A stretch of 64,000 bases of DNA from Phycisphaeraceae bacterium (GCA_020851465.1 JADZCR010000006.1:1-64000); one strand, 5' to 3'; shown: positions 1-11,200, counted from the first letter of the stretch. The notes: generated from the letters alone by a model not told the origin. Numbers and translations: made by a program.

Positions 1-5
1 AAAAG

Positions 6-79
<74 letters not shown>

Positions 80-93
80 ATCTGGAGTTCCTA

Positions 94-121
94 ACTTTAA
101 CGAAACTTTCTCAGAGGTCAA
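94..121 (-). promoter_or_regulatory. Probable promoter of the initiator tRNA
   Basis: On the minus strand TTGACC (116-121) lies 16 bases from TAAAGT (94-99), placing a transcription start about 8 bases before the mature tRNA 5' end. The -35 has 5 of 6 consensus bases and the -10 has 4 of 6. This is a pattern call only. Confidence 0.45.
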
Positions 122-665
122 ACATACACACACTATGTTGACATCCATCTCGCAAGATCACATTGAAAACTTATCCGCATCAGCAGACTCAATCGACAAA
201 GTTTTCTAGTGAAAGCCCAATTCTCAATCGAGCGCAGTTGCTTACTGCGTGCAGTTTGTTGAACTGCGTCTTTGTCTTATCACTTCTTCACCCGCCTAGT
301 CGTGGATGCCCCATCTTGTTTATGGATGGTCTGGTTGGTTCTCAGACACCAAATCATTCGGATGAGTTGCACCCATATCAGAAGGCCGCGTCAGTTGGAG
401 CGTTGCGAATGTCCTGTCAGGGTGGCAGGGCGGTTGGCGTTTCCTTCCGTGGCTGTCAGGCTGGCATGAGTCCCACAACGTGAAGCTCCACACTATGAAT
501 GCGCGTCAACCTAATTTAAATACAAGAGTTAGAGATGATTATTTCCCATCTTGGCTTATCCTTAAATAAGGTACTCCCATTGCACTATCATGTCGGCCCG
601 GCTCGTTCCTCATACGTTGGGTGCTGTCGGGTGGGTCAGGGTCGCAACAACGACGAACTAACAGC
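122..665. other. Non-coding region upstream of groEL1
   Basis: About 540 bases without a convincing gene. Short open frames exist (for example 163-483) but have no ribosome site and no recognisable sequence. At 560-571 is the inverted repeat CCTTAAATAAGG, about 110 bases before the groEL1 start, which could be an operator or part of a heat-shock promoter. I looked for the CIRCE/HrcA element (TTAGCACTC-N9-GAGTGCTAA) and do not see it, so control of the chaperone block is unlikely to be by classical HrcA binding here. Confidence 0.5.
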
Positions 666-677
666 GGAGACGATTTC

Positions 678-2375
678 ATGGCGGCGAAAGAACTGGCATT
701 TGAAGCTGACGCACGGAAGGGGCTGCTCGCGGGTGTCGAAAAACTCGCAGCGGCGGTGAAAAGCACTCTTGGCCCTCGCGGCCGGAATGCGGTACTCGAC
801 AAGTCTTGGGGTGGTCCGACGGTGACCAAAGACGGCGTGTCGGTCGCCGAGGAAATCGAGCTTGGTGACAAAGCTGAAAACATGGGCGCACAGCTCGTGA
901 AGGAAGCGGCAAGCAAGACTTCCGACAAGGCCGGTGACGGCACCACCACTTCAACCGTTCTCGCCGAAGCCCTCTTCAAGGAAGGGCTTCGTCAGATCAC
1001 CGCGGGTGTTGATGCGAACGCTCTGGTTCGCGGCATGCGCAAAGCGGTCGATGCGGTAGTGGATAGCATCCACAAGCAGTCGAAGCCTATCGATGTTTCC
1101 AAGAAAGATGAGATCGCCTCAGTCGCGGCCATCAGTGCAAACAACGATCGCGAGATCGGCAACATTATGGCCGACGCATTCATGAAGGTCGGCAAGGATG
1201 GCGTCATCACGGTCGAAGAAGGCAAGAGCCTTGAGACCTATGTCGATGTCGTCGAGGGCATGCAGTTTGATCGCGGGTTCCTCTCTCCGAATTTTGTCAC
1301 CAACACAGATGATCTGCTCGTCGAGTTTGATCGCTGTCTGGTTCTCGTGTTTGAAGACAAGATTTCCAGCATTCAGAAACTCGTTCCTCTGCTGGAAAAA
1401 GTTCAACAGGCCAAGAAGCCGCTGCTGATCATCGCGGAAGATGTCGAGGGTGAAGCACTGGCGACCCTGGTGGTGAACAAACTCCGTGGCGTACTCAACG
1501 TGGCGGCTGTCAAAGCCCCCGGCTACGGCGATCGGCGCAAGGCGATGCTTGAAGACATCGCGATTCTCACCGGCGCGACAGCCATCATGAAAGACCTGAG
1601 TATCGAGCTGGACAAAGTCGAACTGGACCAGTTGGGTCTGGCGAAGAAGGTAACGATCGACTCGGAAAACACCACGATTATCGAAGGTGCGGGCAGCTCG
1701 AAGGACATCCAGGGCCGCATCGTACAGATTCGCCGTGAAATCGAGATCACGACGAGCGACTACGACCGCGAGAAACTCCAGGAGCGTCTGGCGAAGCTCG
1801 CCGGCGGCGTTGCGCAGGTGAATGTCGGCGCAGCCAGTGAGGCTGAGCTTAAAGAGAAAAAAGCACGTGTTGAGGACGCTCTGCACGCGACCCGTGCAGC
1901 CGTTGAAGAGGGCATCGTGCCCGGCGGCGGCGTGAGCTTTATCCGTGCGTTACCTTCCCTGAAGAATGTGCAGACCTGCTGCAGCGATGAAGCTGCGGGT
2001 GTGGAAGTCGTGCGCCGGGCTTTGCTCGTGCCGCTCCAGACCATCGCAGACAACGCGGGCGAGCGAGGCACAGTGGTTGTGCGAAAAGTTCAGGATGGCA
2101 AGGGCAATTTTGGATTCGACGCTCTGGCGTTGGAATACGGCGACATGGTCGCCAAAGGCATTATTACGCCGAGCAAGGTTGATCGCACTGCGCTTCAGAA
2201 CGCAGCGAGCGTCGCCACGCTTCTGTTGACCACCGATTGCGTCGTTACCGAGGCCCCCAAGGATAAGGACGACCACGCCGGCCACGGTCATAGTCACGGC
2301 GGCCCTCCAGGCATGGGCGGTATGGGTGGCATGGGAGGAATGGGCGGCATGGGTGGCATGCCGGGCATGATGTAA
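678..2375 (+). CDS. groEL1: Chaperonin GroEL, paralogue 1, with His-rich plus GGM tail
   Basis: Sixty-kDa chaperonin of 565 residues, the cytoplasmic double-ring ATPase that folds proteins together with GroES. The N-terminus carries the family sequence [10 protein letters not shown] and the ATP-site motif GDGTTT near residue 87. The start at 678 is chosen because MAAKELAF matches family N-termini and GGAG lies 8 bases upstream; an in-frame start at 621 only adds an unrelated leader. The C-terminus is unusual: a histidine-rich stretch ([10 protein letters not shown]) is followed by about six GGM repeats ending in GMPGMM. It is followed by groES and a second groEL. The GGM tail indicates a canonical folding chamber; the histidines may bind metal (inference). 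Confidence 0.96.
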   Translation: MAAKELAFEADARKGLLAGVEKLAAAVKSTLGPRGRNAVLDKSWGGPTVTKDGVSVAEEIELGDKAENMGAQLVKEAASKTSDKAGDGTTTSTVLAEALFKEGLRQITAGVDANALVRGMRKAVDAVVDSIHKQSKPIDVSKKDEIASVAAISANNDREIGNIMADAFMKVGKDGVITVEEGKSLETYVDVVEGMQFDRGFLSPNFVTNTDDLLVEFDRCLVLVFEDKISSIQKLVPLLEKVQQAKKPLLIIAEDVEGEALATLVVNKLRGVLNVAAVKAPGYGDRRKAMLEDIAILTGATAIMKDLSIELDKVELDQLGLAKKVTIDSENTTIIEGAGSSKDIQGRIVQIRREIEITTSDYDREKLQERLAKLAGGVAQVNVGAASEAELKEKKARVEDALHATRAAVEEGIVPGGGVSFIRALPSLKNVQTCCSDEAAGVEVVRRALLVPLQTIADNAGERGTVVVRKVQDGKGNFGFDALALEYGDMVAKGIITPSKVDRTALQNAASVATLLLTTDCVVTEAPKDKDDHAGHGHSHGGPPGMGGMGGMGGMGGMGGMPGMM

Positions 2376-2478
2376 AAAATTTGACGGCCCTGAATGCCGC
2401 CATCAATGCGTAACGTGGTTCTGACAAATAAATCGGTGGGTATTTCCACCCAACAAGGATCAAACGGAGCAACGAAAC

Positions 2479-2802
2479 ATGGCAACCGCGACTGCTGAAC
2501 CAAAAACGAAGATCAACGTCCGTCCTCTTGATGATCGTCTGATCGTTAAGCCGCACGAGGCGGAAGAAAAAACCAAGACCGGCATCTATCTGCCCGAAGG
2601 CGCAAAAGAAAAGCCGATGATGGGGCGCGTGCTCGCAGCCGGTCCCGGCAAGCTCGACGATGAGGGTCGTCGGACACCGCTGTCGGTTAAGCCGGGCGAT
2701 ACGGTCGTTTACGGCAAGTATGCGGGCACCGAGATCGAGCTAAATGGGGACAAGTGCATGATCGTCCGCGAGAGTGAATTGCTCGGCGTGGTCGAGAAGT
2801 AA
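2479..2802 (+). CDS. groES: Co-chaperonin GroES
   Basis: Ten-kDa co-chaperonin, 107 residues, the heptameric lid of GroEL. The family core is clear: RPLDDRLIVKP at residues 15-25, a mobile loop around KTKTGIYLPEGAKEKP, the GDTVVYGKYAGTEI strand and the end MIVRESELLGVV. It has about ten extra residues at the N-terminus compared with E. coli GroES. It sits between two groEL genes, 103 bases after groEL1 and 30 bases before groEL2. The leader contains a short hairpin (GGTGG 2435-2439 with CCACC 2446-2450) and GGAG about 10 bases before the ATG. Probably transcribed with both groEL genes and shared by them. Confidence 0.97.
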   Translation: MATATAEPKTKINVRPLDDRLIVKPHEAEEKTKTGIYLPEGAKEKPMMGRVLAAGPGKLDDEGRRTPLSVKPGDTVVYGKYAGTEIELNGDKCMIVRESELLGVVEK

Positions 2803-2832
2803 GTTCAAACGAAACCTATTCAGGATTGAAAC

Positions 2833-4446
2833 ATGGCCAAGAAACAACTCATATTCGGTAACGAGGCGGCAGTCGAGCTTCGCAAGGGGCTTGAGCAACT
2901 TGCAGCCGCGGTCAAGAGCACCCTCGGTCCCGCCGGTCGCAACGTCGTGCTCCAGAAGAGCTACGGCAGTCCGGCTGTCACCAAGGACGGCGTCTCGGTC
3001 GCCAAAGAGATCGAACTCGCCGAACCGTTTCAGAACATGGGCGCGAAAATGGTTGTCGAGGTCGCCAAGAAGACCTCTGACAAAGCCGGTGACGGCACCA
3101 CCACTGCGACCGTGCTCGCCGAGGCGATTTATTTGGAAGGAATCAAGCACGTGACGTCGGGATTGAATCCCGTGTCCTTGCAGCGCGGCATTCTCGCCGC
3201 CGCCGATGCCGCCAGTGAAGCCATCAAGGAAATGGCGATCAAGACCAAAGGCAAGGATGACTACCAGAAGGTTGCGACCATTTCCGCCAACGGTGACAGC
3301 CAGATCGGCGCGCTCATCGCAGAAGCGATTGAAAAGGTCGGCAAGGATGGCGTCGTCGAGATCGAAGAAGGCAAAACGGCTGACACGTCACTCGAATATG
3401 TCGAGGGTATGTCGTTCGACAAGGGTTACCTGTCGCCTTATTTCATGACTGATCCAGGCACTCAGGAATGTGTGCTCGAGGATGCGTTGATCCTCATCAA
3501 CGAAAAGAAAATCAGCAACCTTCCCGACCTGCTCCCGCTGCTCAACAAAGTGGCGATGGCGCAGAAGCCGCTGCTGATTATTGCGGAGGAAGTGGAAAAC
3601 GAAGCGCTGGCGGCACTGGTCGTCAATCGTCTCCGCGGCGTGTTGAAGGTTTGTGCGGTCAAAGCACCGGGCTTCGGCGACCGCCGCAAGGCCATGCTCG
3701 GCGATATCGCCGTACTCACCGGCGGCACTTTCCTGAGCGAAGACCTGGGGCAGACGCTCGAAAATCTTGAGCTTGATGCTCTGGGTAAGGCCGCGAAGAT
3801 CGTCATCGACAAAGACAACACCACGATCATCCAGGGTGCTGGCAAGAAGAAAGACATCGAGGGCCGTATCGAGCAGATTCGCGGACAGATCGAAAAGACC
3901 ACCAGTGACTACGACCGTGAAAAACTTCAGGAGCGACTCGCTAAGCTCACCGGCGGCGTGGCGATCCTGCATGTGGGCGGCGCGACTGAGACAGCGATGA
4001 AAGAGCGAAAGGATCGCGTGGACGATGCGCTTCACGCGACCAAGGCCGCAGCGCAGGAGGGCTACGTGCCCGGTGGCGGCGTCGCTTTCCTACGTGCGAT
4101 TCCCGCTGTCGAGGCCGCCAAGAGCAAGGCCAAGGGCGATGAGAAGAATGGCTTCGACATCGTTATCGCTGCACTGGAGGCCCCGCTGCGCCAGATCGTC
4201 ACCAACTCAGGTGAGGATGGCTATCTGGTCGTCGAAAACGTACTCGAAAAGAAGGGCAGTGCGGGCTACGACGCGGCGACCGGTCAATATGTGGATATGG
4301 TCAAGGCTGGCATCATTGACCCAGCCCTGGTTGCCCGTACCGCATTGTTGAATGGGGCCTCGGTTGCGGGCCTGATGCTGACGACCAACGTCCTTGTCAG
4401 CGAACTCAAGGAAGACAAGGACGCGGTTGTCGGCGCGGTGTCGTAA
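2833..4446 (+). CDS. groEL2: Chaperonin GroEL, paralogue 2, without GGM tail
   Basis: Second 60-kDa chaperonin, 537 residues, with the same core motifs ([30 protein letters not shown]) and start MAKKQLIFG preceded by AGGA. It ends at VVGAVS directly after the last conserved beta-strand, so the flexible Gly-Gly-Met tail that lines the folding cavity in most GroELs is absent. The sequence differs from groEL1 at many positions, so this is an old duplication and not a recent copy. It lies 30 bases after groES. Which of the two copies is the main chaperonin cannot be told from sequence; the pairing of one tailed and one tail-less copy suggests divided roles. Confidence 0.96.
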   Translation: MAKKQLIFGNEAAVELRKGLEQLAAAVKSTLGPAGRNVVLQKSYGSPAVTKDGVSVAKEIELAEPFQNMGAKMVVEVAKKTSDKAGDGTTTATVLAEAIYLEGIKHVTSGLNPVSLQRGILAAADAASEAIKEMAIKTKGKDDYQKVATISANGDSQIGALIAEAIEKVGKDGVVEIEEGKTADTSLEYVEGMSFDKGYLSPYFMTDPGTQECVLEDALILINEKKISNLPDLLPLLNKVAMAQKPLLIIAEEVENEALAALVVNRLRGVLKVCAVKAPGFGDRRKAMLGDIAVLTGGTFLSEDLGQTLENLELDALGKAAKIVIDKDNTTIIQGAGKKKDIEGRIEQIRGQIEKTTSDYDREKLQERLAKLTGGVAILHVGGATETAMKERKDRVDDALHATKAAAQEGYVPGGGVAFLRAIPAVEAAKSKAKGDEKNGFDIVIAALEAPLRQIVTNSGEDGYLVVENVLEKKGSAGYDAATGQYVDMVKAGIIDPALVARTALLNGASVAGLMLTTNVLVSELKEDKDAVVGAVS

Positions 4447-4470
4447 TACTTTCTCTGTCAAACTAATCGG

Positions 4471-4504
4471 GGCCCGGAGACCAGAAGGTCTTCGGGCCTT
4501 TTTT
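4471..4504 (+). terminator. Strong intrinsic terminator after groEL2, abutting dnaJ
   Basis: A 12-bp stem (4471-4482 with 4487-4498, one G-U wobble) closed by the loop AGAA is followed by six Ts (4499-4504). The dnaJ ATG begins only 8 bases after the T-run, which leaves almost no leader for a separate promoter or a ribosome site. Confidence 0.92.
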
Positions 4505-4511
4505 GAAAACA

Positions 4512-5657
4512 ATGGCCACTCAGCGCGACTACTACGAGATTTTGAATGTCGAACGAACCGCTGATGGTGAAACCATCAAGCGGTCGTATCGCAAGCTCGC
4601 GCTTAAATATCATCCTGATCGCAACCCCGGCGATACGGAATGTGAAGCACGGTTCAAGGAATGTGCCGAGGCATACGAGGTGCTGTCGGATACCGACAAG
4701 CGATCCCGTTACGATCGCTTTGGTCACGAAGGACTGCGGGGAACCAGCGGTCACAACTTCCGCCACATGGATCCCAACGACATCTTCTCGATGTTCGAGG
4801 ACATCTTTGGTGACATGGGCGGATTCGGAGGCTCCGGGGGACGGGGACGACGCGGCGGCGGGCGGCAGCGCGGACAGCCCGGTTACGACCTCGAAACGCA
4901 AGTTGAGATCACGCTTGAAGAGGTCGATAGCGGTGCTGAACACGAAGTGGAGTTCACACGGCAAGATCTCTGTACGACCTGCGGCGGTAACGGAGCCAAA
5001 CCTGGTACCCAGCCGATCGCGTGTGTGACCTGCGGCGGTGTGGGGCAGGTTCAGCAGGCGGGATTCGGCGGGATGTTCCGCATGGTCACCACCTGCCCGG
5101 CCTGTCAAGGCGCTGGTAAGGTTTATAAAGATAAATGTGCCGACTGCCGTGGATCAGGACGAAAACCGAAAAAGCGCAAGCTGAGCGTGAAAGTACCGCC
5201 TGGTATTCACGACGGGCAGGCGATTCGTGTCACGGGTGAGGGCGAGCCGGGAATCGGCGGCGGACCGCAGGGCGATCTGCATGTAGTGATTCACGTGCAG
5301 GAGCACAAGCTTTTCACCCGCGAGGATGACCATCTGGTTCTCAAGATGCCGGTGAGTTTCACGCAGGCAGCACTCGGCGCAACTGTGAAGGTGCCGACCC
5401 TCAACGATGAAACGGAGCTGACCATCAAGCCCGGTACTCAGCACGGCGAGCTTTTCCGGCTTCAGGGCAAAGGCTTACCCAACCTGCGGAGCGGGCGGAA
5501 AGGTGATCTGGCGGTTGTGCTGCTGGTGGAGATACCTAAGAAACTTTCGGATCGACAGGAACAACTGCTGCGCGAGTTCGCGGAAACGGAAAACGCGGAG
5601 GTATTGCCGCACAGTAAAAAATTCTGGGACAAGATCAAAGACTCTCTGAAATCATGA
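4512..5657 (+). CDS. dnaJ: Chaperone DnaJ (type I Hsp40)
   Basis: Co-chaperone of DnaK, 381 residues. It has the J domain (about 5-70) with the HPD tripeptide that stimulates DnaK ATPase, a Gly/Phe and Gly/Arg-rich linker (about 80-125), four CxxCxGxG-type zinc repeats ([32 protein letters not shown]) and the two C-terminal substrate-binding domains: a complete type I protein. Start MATQRDYYE is by homology; an in-frame TTG at 4503 lies inside the preceding terminator's T-run. There is no Shine-Dalgarno sequence, so translation may depend on readthrough of the terminator or initiate on a near-leaderless transcript. grpE follows; no dnaK is in the window. Confidence 0.95.
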   Translation: MATQRDYYEILNVERTADGETIKRSYRKLALKYHPDRNPGDTECEARFKECAEAYEVLSDTDKRSRYDRFGHEGLRGTSGHNFRHMDPNDIFSMFEDIFGDMGGFGGSGGRGRRGGGRQRGQPGYDLETQVEITLEEVDSGAEHEVEFTRQDLCTTCGGNGAKPGTQPIACVTCGGVGQVQQAGFGGMFRMVTTCPACQGAGKVYKDKCADCRGSGRKPKKRKLSVKVPPGIHDGQAIRVTGEGEPGIGGGPQGDLHVVIHVQEHKLFTREDDHLVLKMPVSFTQAALGATVKVPTLNDETELTIKPGTQHGELFRLQGKGLPNLRSGRKGDLAVVLLVEIPKKLSDRQEQLLREFAETENAEVLPHSKKFWDKIKDSLKS

Positions 5658-5715
5658 GACAAAACATGATGGCGCGGACCAGCAGGAATCGCGCTATGAT
5701 GTACGGAGGTGCGCG

Positions 5716-6282
5716 ATGAAATTCAACCCAGTGGACATGGGAACGGACAGCTCGGATGACGCTTCGCAGCCCGGCACCCCCGGACCATCCGCAAAGCCCG
5801 GTTCATCGGCCGAGGCTGCGCCAAAGGCGTCCGATGCCCATGCAGCTTTGCAGAATGAGATCACGGACTTGAAAGCTCAGCTTCTGCGCGCCGCAGCCGA
5901 CTATCAAAACTTCGCCCGTCGATCACAGCAGAGCATCAACGACGCCCGTGAGCAGCAGCTCATGGATGTCGCGCGGGCACTCCTTTCCGTACTCGACACG
6001 TTTGATCTGGCGTTGGCGGTGGACACGTCGAAAGCCTCAGCCGAGACGCTGCTTAAGGGTGTCGGCATGGTGCGTGACGAATTGCTGAAGGTGCTCAACA
6101 GGTTTGATATTCAACGTATCGATGTTAAACCGGGTGAGGAATTCGATCCGCGGCGGCACGAGGCCATGATGCGACAGTCGGTACAGGGTATCGCCAGTCA
6201 GCACATCGCGGCTCAGCTTTCACCCGGTTATGCCATTGGTGATAAGACGCTTCGCCCCGTCAAGGTGAGCGTGGCGGAATAA
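5716..6282 (+). CDS. grpE: Nucleotide exchange factor GrpE
   Basis: Exchange factor that releases ADP from DnaK, 188 residues. The first 45 residues are Ser/Pro/Ala-rich and disordered. A long coiled coil then begins at ALQNEITDLKAQLLRAAADYQNFARR, followed by the beta-wing region with FDPRRHEAMM and the end KTLRPVKVSVAE, all typical of GrpE. A very good ribosome site, GGAGGT at 5705-5710, precedes the ATG. It follows dnaJ by 58 bases, giving a dnaJ-grpE pair cotranscribed with the small zinc-ribbon gene downstream. Confidence 0.95.
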   Translation: MKFNPVDMGTDSSDDASQPGTPGPSAKPGSSAEAAPKASDAHAALQNEITDLKAQLLRAAADYQNFARRSQQSINDAREQQLMDVARALLSVLDTFDLALAVDTSKASAETLLKGVGMVRDELLKVLNRFDIQRIDVKPGEEFDPRRHEAMMRQSVQGIASQHIAAQLSPGYAIGDKTLRPVKVSVAE

Positions 6283-6306
6283 GTTCATCCCTGACTTTGG
6301 ATAACT

Positions 6307-6678
6307 ATGCCTACTTATGACTATCGATGTTCCGGCTGCGGTCACGAATTCGAGGAGTTCCAGTCGATCACAGCCGCACCCCTGAAGAAGTGCCCTAAGT
6401 GCGGAAAGGCAAAGCTGGTTCGACTGATCGGAACCGGTGCGGGTGTCATTTTCAAGGGGTCTGGTTTCTACGAGACAGACTATCGCTCCGAGGGTTATAA
6501 AAAGGCAGCGAAAGAAGCCGAAGGTAAGTCCGAGTCGAAATCGGACACCAAGTCTGACTCGACCACAAAGAGCGACTCCGCAGCGAAACCGGATGCCAAG
6601 CCAGCAAAGACGGAACCCGCTTCAAGCTCAACCAAAGCATCGGAATCCAAGGGTTCCAAAAAAGCAGAAGCTAAATAG
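6307..6678 (+). CDS. FmdB-family zinc-ribbon protein with charged tail
   Basis: Small protein of 123 residues. Residues 1-62 are a typical FmdB/CxxC_CxxC_SSSS regulatory domain: MPTYDYRCSGCG at the start, a second CPKC knuckle near residue 34, and the conserved GSGFYETDY motif. The rest is low-complexity Lys/Ser/Asp/Ala (repeated KSDSK-like units), probably disordered. FmdB proteins were first linked to formamidase control in Methylophilus, but most have no proven function and often sit beside translation or chaperone genes, as here, 24 bases after grpE. Likely the last gene of the dnaJ-grpE transcript. Confidence 0.88.
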   Translation: MPTYDYRCSGCGHEFEEFQSITAAPLKKCPKCGKAKLVRLIGTGAGVIFKGSGFYETDYRSEGYKKAAKEAEGKSESKSDTKSDSTTKSDSAAKPDAKPAKTEPASSSTKASESKGSKKAEAK

Positions 6679-7083
6679 ATTTCGTCGAGGACTTGGCTAA
6701 ACGCGAGACCTCGTATAGGACACGATAAACCGATAAAATCGATTGAAATTTGCCGCTTTACTCCTTGACCTGGTGTCTTTGTTCTGCCTATTCTGTCCGA
6801 TCGTCGTCGAGCTCTTTCGGGAAGATGCTCAGGGGGAGCAGAATTCCGGGGTAAACCAAAGTGCGGCCGTGACGCCGTTTTTGGTTTAATTTTTTTATTC
6901 TGAATTGTTCAAGCTGTTGATCGATGCCTCACTGATTCGCATCGACTTGATGCTGTGTAAACCCAGATCGATGTTGTCCGCGGAGTGTGCATGGCTGGTC
7001 AAGGCGAGCGGAGAGGATGATGAGTTTGATCCGTTGACGTTAATGAGAGAACGATCTATTGTCTGCGATCTAACGAGCGATTC
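6679..7083. other. Intergenic region between chaperone block and RND pump
   Basis: About 400 bases. A T-rich stretch near 6885-6900 could hold a promoter for the RND pump but no -35/-10 pair stands out. A 60-codon open frame (6905-7087) overlaps the pump start and shows no protein-like features. I see no clear hairpin with a T-run ending the chaperone transcript. Confidence 0.4.
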
Positions 7084-8289
7084 ATGACCTCCCACCTGAT
7101 GTGCCCTCAATCAAGACGGTTCCACCTGTTGACGATCCTTTTCACGGTGTCGTGCTGGGCGATGCTGTCCGGCTGCGAAAAGAAGCAGCCCGCTCCAGCC
7201 GTCTCCCACGAGCGTCCCCCCGCGCTGGTGACTGCCGCAGCGGTGGTGACGCGGGACATCCCGGTCTATCTGGATGAAATCGGTCGATGTGTCGCGCGTG
7301 AGGTCGTGTCGATCAAGCCGCAGGTCGAAGGCCGGATCACACAGATCCACTTCCAGGACGGCGCAATGATTAAAAAAGGGGAGATGCTTTTCACCATTGA
7401 CCCCCGGCCTTATGAGGCGGAACTGGCTCAGCGGGTAGCTGCGGTTGAGGAAGCCAAAGCCGGTCTGGAGCTGAAAAAGACCGAGTTCGCCCGCATCGCT
7501 GGGATGCTCAATGTTCATGCCGCTTCGCAGGCGGAGTATGACGTCAGCAAAAGCGAAATGGCGGTGGCGGAGGCACGCATTCAATCTGCGCTGGCGGCCG
7601 TTGAGGTCTCGAAGCTCAACCTGAATTACTGCTACATCAAGTCGCCGATGGATGGCCGCGCCGGTCAACGTCTCGTCGATGTGGGTAACGTCATCAAGTC
7701 CGACGGCAACACGTCTCTGCTGGTGATCCAGGACCTTGATCCAATTTATGCCGACTTCACGGTTACCGAGGGCGAGCTTCCGCGGGTCCGTCAGATGATG
7801 ACTAAAGGGGTGCTGACTGCGCATGTAGCCTTGCCCAGCGATACCGAACCGCGTGATGGTGAGTTGACGTTTCTCGACAATGCTGTGCAGGACGCTACGG
7901 GAACCGTGCGGCTGCGTGCCACGATTCCCAATTCGGATTACCACTTCTGGCCGGGACAGTTTGTTCGTGTCCGTCTGGTACTCAACATCATCAAGGGTGC
8001 CACACTGGTGCCCGGTCAATCCGTTCAGATCGGGCAGCAGGGACCGTTTGTTTACGTCATTAAGCCCGACACCACCGCGGAATTGAGACTGGTGAAAACC
8101 GGTCAGCGGCAGGGCGATCTGGTTACCGTGACAGAAGGACTGCATGAGGGTGAAGTGGTTGTCCTCAGCGGACACATGGGAGTCATGCCCGGCGGACACG
8201 TCCGGGTACAGCAGGCCGCGACGGCCTCCGCACCGTCGGAACACTCCACAGCAGGAGAGCCGGCGTCACAGCCCGGTGAGGCGCGATGA
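7084..8289 (+). CDS. RND efflux periplasmic adaptor (membrane fusion) lipoprotein
   Basis: Adaptor subunit of a tripartite multidrug-type efflux pump, 401 residues. A signal peptide ends in the lipobox LSGC (Cys about residue 31), so it is lipid-anchored on the periplasmic side. The AcrA/MexA pattern follows: a barrel-sandwich half motif (VSIKPQVEGRITQIHFQDGAMIKKGEMLFTID split by the hairpin), a coiled-coil hairpin around residues 115-185, the return half motif near SPMDGRAGQRLVDVGN, then the beta-barrel and membrane-proximal domains. A second ATG five codons later is an alternative start. The stop overlaps the pump start by 4 bases (ATGA), so the two are translationally coupled. Confidence 0.93.
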   Translation: MTSHLMCPQSRRFHLLTILFTVSCWAMLSGCEKKQPAPAVSHERPPALVTAAAVVTRDIPVYLDEIGRCVAREVVSIKPQVEGRITQIHFQDGAMIKKGEMLFTIDPRPYEAELAQRVAAVEEAKAGLELKKTEFARIAGMLNVHAASQAEYDVSKSEMAVAEARIQSALAAVEVSKLNLNYCYIKSPMDGRAGQRLVDVGNVIKSDGNTSLLVIQDLDPIYADFTVTEGELPRVRQMMTKGVLTAHVALPSDTEPRDGELTFLDNAVQDATGTVRLRATIPNSDYHFWPGQFVRVRLVLNIIKGATLVPGQSVQIGQQGPFVYVIKPDTTAELRLVKTGQRQGDLVTVTEGLHEGEVVVLSGHMGVMPGGHVRVQQAATASAPSEHSTAGEPASQPGEAR

Positions 8290-11200
8290 ATCTTTCTCAG
8301 CCGTTCATTCAACGCCCGGTCATGACCGCGCTGCTGACGCTCTCGTCGATTCTGTTCGGCGTGCTGGCGTACACGCAGTTACCCGTTAACGACCTGCCCG
8401 TGGTGGACTACCCCGTCATTCAGGTGAGCGTCGGTTATCCCGGCGCGACCCCTGAGACCATGGCGAACACCGTCGCCACACCGCTCGAACGTCAGTTCAT
8501 GCAGATTCCCGGCCTTGAGCTGGTGACTTCAACTAGCCGTCAGGGATTCACCAGCTTCACGCTTCAATTTGCATTGTCCAAGAGCATCGACGCTGCCGCG
8601 ACGGACGTACAGACCGCCATCAGTCAGGCGACTGGAAAGCTGCCCGCCGACCTGCCCAGCCCGCCGACCTTCAGCAAGACCAATCCGAACGATCAGCCGA
8701 TCATGTACATCGGTCTGACCAGCGACTCGGTGACGCGCGGACAGCTCTACGACTACGCGAGCACGCAGGCTGGACAGCGCATCAGCATCCTGCCGGGTGT
8801 GAGCCGTGTGCAGGTTTACGGCACACAATCCGCAATGAGGATCAAGGCTGACCCGTCTGCGATGGCGGCACGCGGCATCACGATTGACGATCTGCACAAT
8901 GCGGTTCAGCGCGGCACGAGCTACTCCGGTGCCGGCCAGATCGACGGCCCGCATAAGAGCTTCCTCATTCAACCGCAGGGCCAGCTCGACACCGCGGAGA
9001 GCTACAACGATCTGATCGTCGGCACTCATGGCGGCTCGCCGGTCTATCTCAAGGATGTGGCCACCGCGGTGGAAACCGTACAGGACGAACGCATCGACAT
9101 GCGTTTCTGGGTTCGCGGGAAGACGGTTCCCAAAGCCACGGTCGTGATTGCGGTTTTCCGTCAGGCCGGTGCCAACGCGGTAGAAGTCGCCGACTCGATC
9201 CGGGCACTGGTTCCGATCGTTTCCGCGCAGCTTCCCAGCTCGGTGTCGATCGTGCCGATTTACGATCGGTCGCGGTCCATCGTCAACAGCATCAAGGATG
9301 TGGAAGAAACATTGGTCATCGCGTTCATCCTCGTGGTGGCGGTGATCTTCATCTTTCTGGGACGCGCGACGGACACCGTGATCCCCGCCGTGGCACTGCC
9401 TCTGTCACTGCTGCTGACGTTCATCGTCATGCGCATGCTGGACTACAGCCTCGACAACTTATCGCTGATGGCCTTGACGCTGGCGATCGGCTTCCTGGTG
9501 GACGACGCGATCGTATTTCTTGAAAACGCGGTGCGCCGCATGGAGAAGTTCAACGAAACACCGCTGGTTGCCGCCGTCAACGGCGCGCGGGAAATCAGCT
9601 TCACGATTTTGTCCATGACCATCTCGCTGGCGGCGGTGTTCATCCCGCTGGTGTTCATGACGGGACTCGTTGGCCGCATCTTCCGAGAGTTCGCCGTCAC
9701 CATCATCGTGGCGATCATGGCGTCAGGCGTGGTGTCGCTGACGCTGACACCGCTGATGTGTGCCCGCCTGCTCAGCCAGCGCGGACACGGCATGAAGAAA
9801 TCGCTGGTGGAGCGTGTGATCGATCCCATCGAGCACTTCATCCTCCGGGGCTACGGCGGATCGCTCTGGTTTTTTCTCCGCCATCGTTGGGTGTCGATGC
9901 TGATCTGGATCGCCTGTCTGGGCGGCACGTTCTGGTTTTACGTCCAGGTGCCCAAGTCCTTTCTTCCCGCCGGTGACAGCTCGTTTATCCGTGGCGTCAT
10001 GATCGCAGAGGAAAGCGCATCGCCCGAGCAGATGCACACGTATCAGGGCATGGCCGAGCAGCAGATGCAGGCAAACCCGTCAGTCAAGATGACGTTTTCG
10101 ATGAGCGGCAACGGCCAGTTCATCGGATCGAACATGGGTTTCCTGCTGGCGTTCCTCGATGATCCCAAGGATCGCCCGCCGCTGAAGACCTTCGACGGCA
10201 CGACGGTTGAGCATCCGCCGATTCAGCTCGTCGCAGCGGATCTCATGGGCCGGATCGCCTCGAACGTCCCCGGTATTTTTCCTGCTCTGCAACCAGACCC
10301 CGTACTTCAGATCAGCACCGGCGCATCATCCACGCAACAGGGAAAGTTTTCCTATGCGGTTTCGGGTATCGACCCCGCAGAGGTTTACGCCACCGCGCAT
10401 AAGCTGATGAATCGCATGTACGCGGAGCTGGGGCCTGGCAAGATGTTCCAGACGGTGCTCTCAGACCTTTACACCAACACGCCGAATCTCAAAGTGACCC
10501 TCAACCGTGAGCAGGCCAAGATGAACGGCGTGTCCGAGTCGCGTATCCTCGCGCTGTTGCGAAACGCCTACTCACAGAACTACGTTTATCTGATTAAGCG
10601 CCCCAACGACCAGTACCAGGTAATCCTCGAAGTCGCCGACAATATGCGCAAGGATCCTGCGGATCTTTCGCTGCTCTACATCAAGAGCGACGACGGGAAA
10701 CGGATCGTGCCTCTCAAGGCCGTCGCCGATTGGGAACCGGGCGTCGGACCGCAAGCGGTCAACCACATCAACCAGTTCACGAGCGTTTCGATTGCCTTCA
10801 ATCTCAACCCCGGCGTGCCTATCGGTAACGCGACCAGTTTCATCGAAGCGCAGGCCAAGGAAGTCGTCCCTTCCTACATCCGCGGCGATCTTCAGGGTGA
10901 GGCTCTGACTTTCCGTAACACCGTCCGCGATCTGGCGATTCTGGGGCTGGTCGCTGTCTTTGTGATGTATGTCATCCTCGGCATTCTTTACGAGAGCTAC
11001 CTGCACCCGATCACGGTGCTCTCATCCCTGCCAGTCGCGCTGGTCGGCGGACTGCTGACGCTCTGGATTTTCGGCGAGGAAATGTCACTTTACGGCTGGG
11101 TCGGCGTCTTCATGCTCATGGGCATCGTCAAGAAAAACGGCATCATGATCGTGGACTTCGCCAATCAGCGGGTAGCGGAGGGTCAGGCCGACGACGTGGC

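Noticed and set aside
163-483. Open frame of 106 codons upstream of groEL1
   Set aside because: No ribosome site, odd amino acid mix and no recognisable motif; lies in probable regulatory DNA.
480-677. CIRCE/HrcA operator or sigma-32 type promoter before groEL1
   Set aside because: The CIRCE half-sites are absent, and the CTT...CCCAT-like words have wrong spacing; only a short inverted repeat (560-571) remains.
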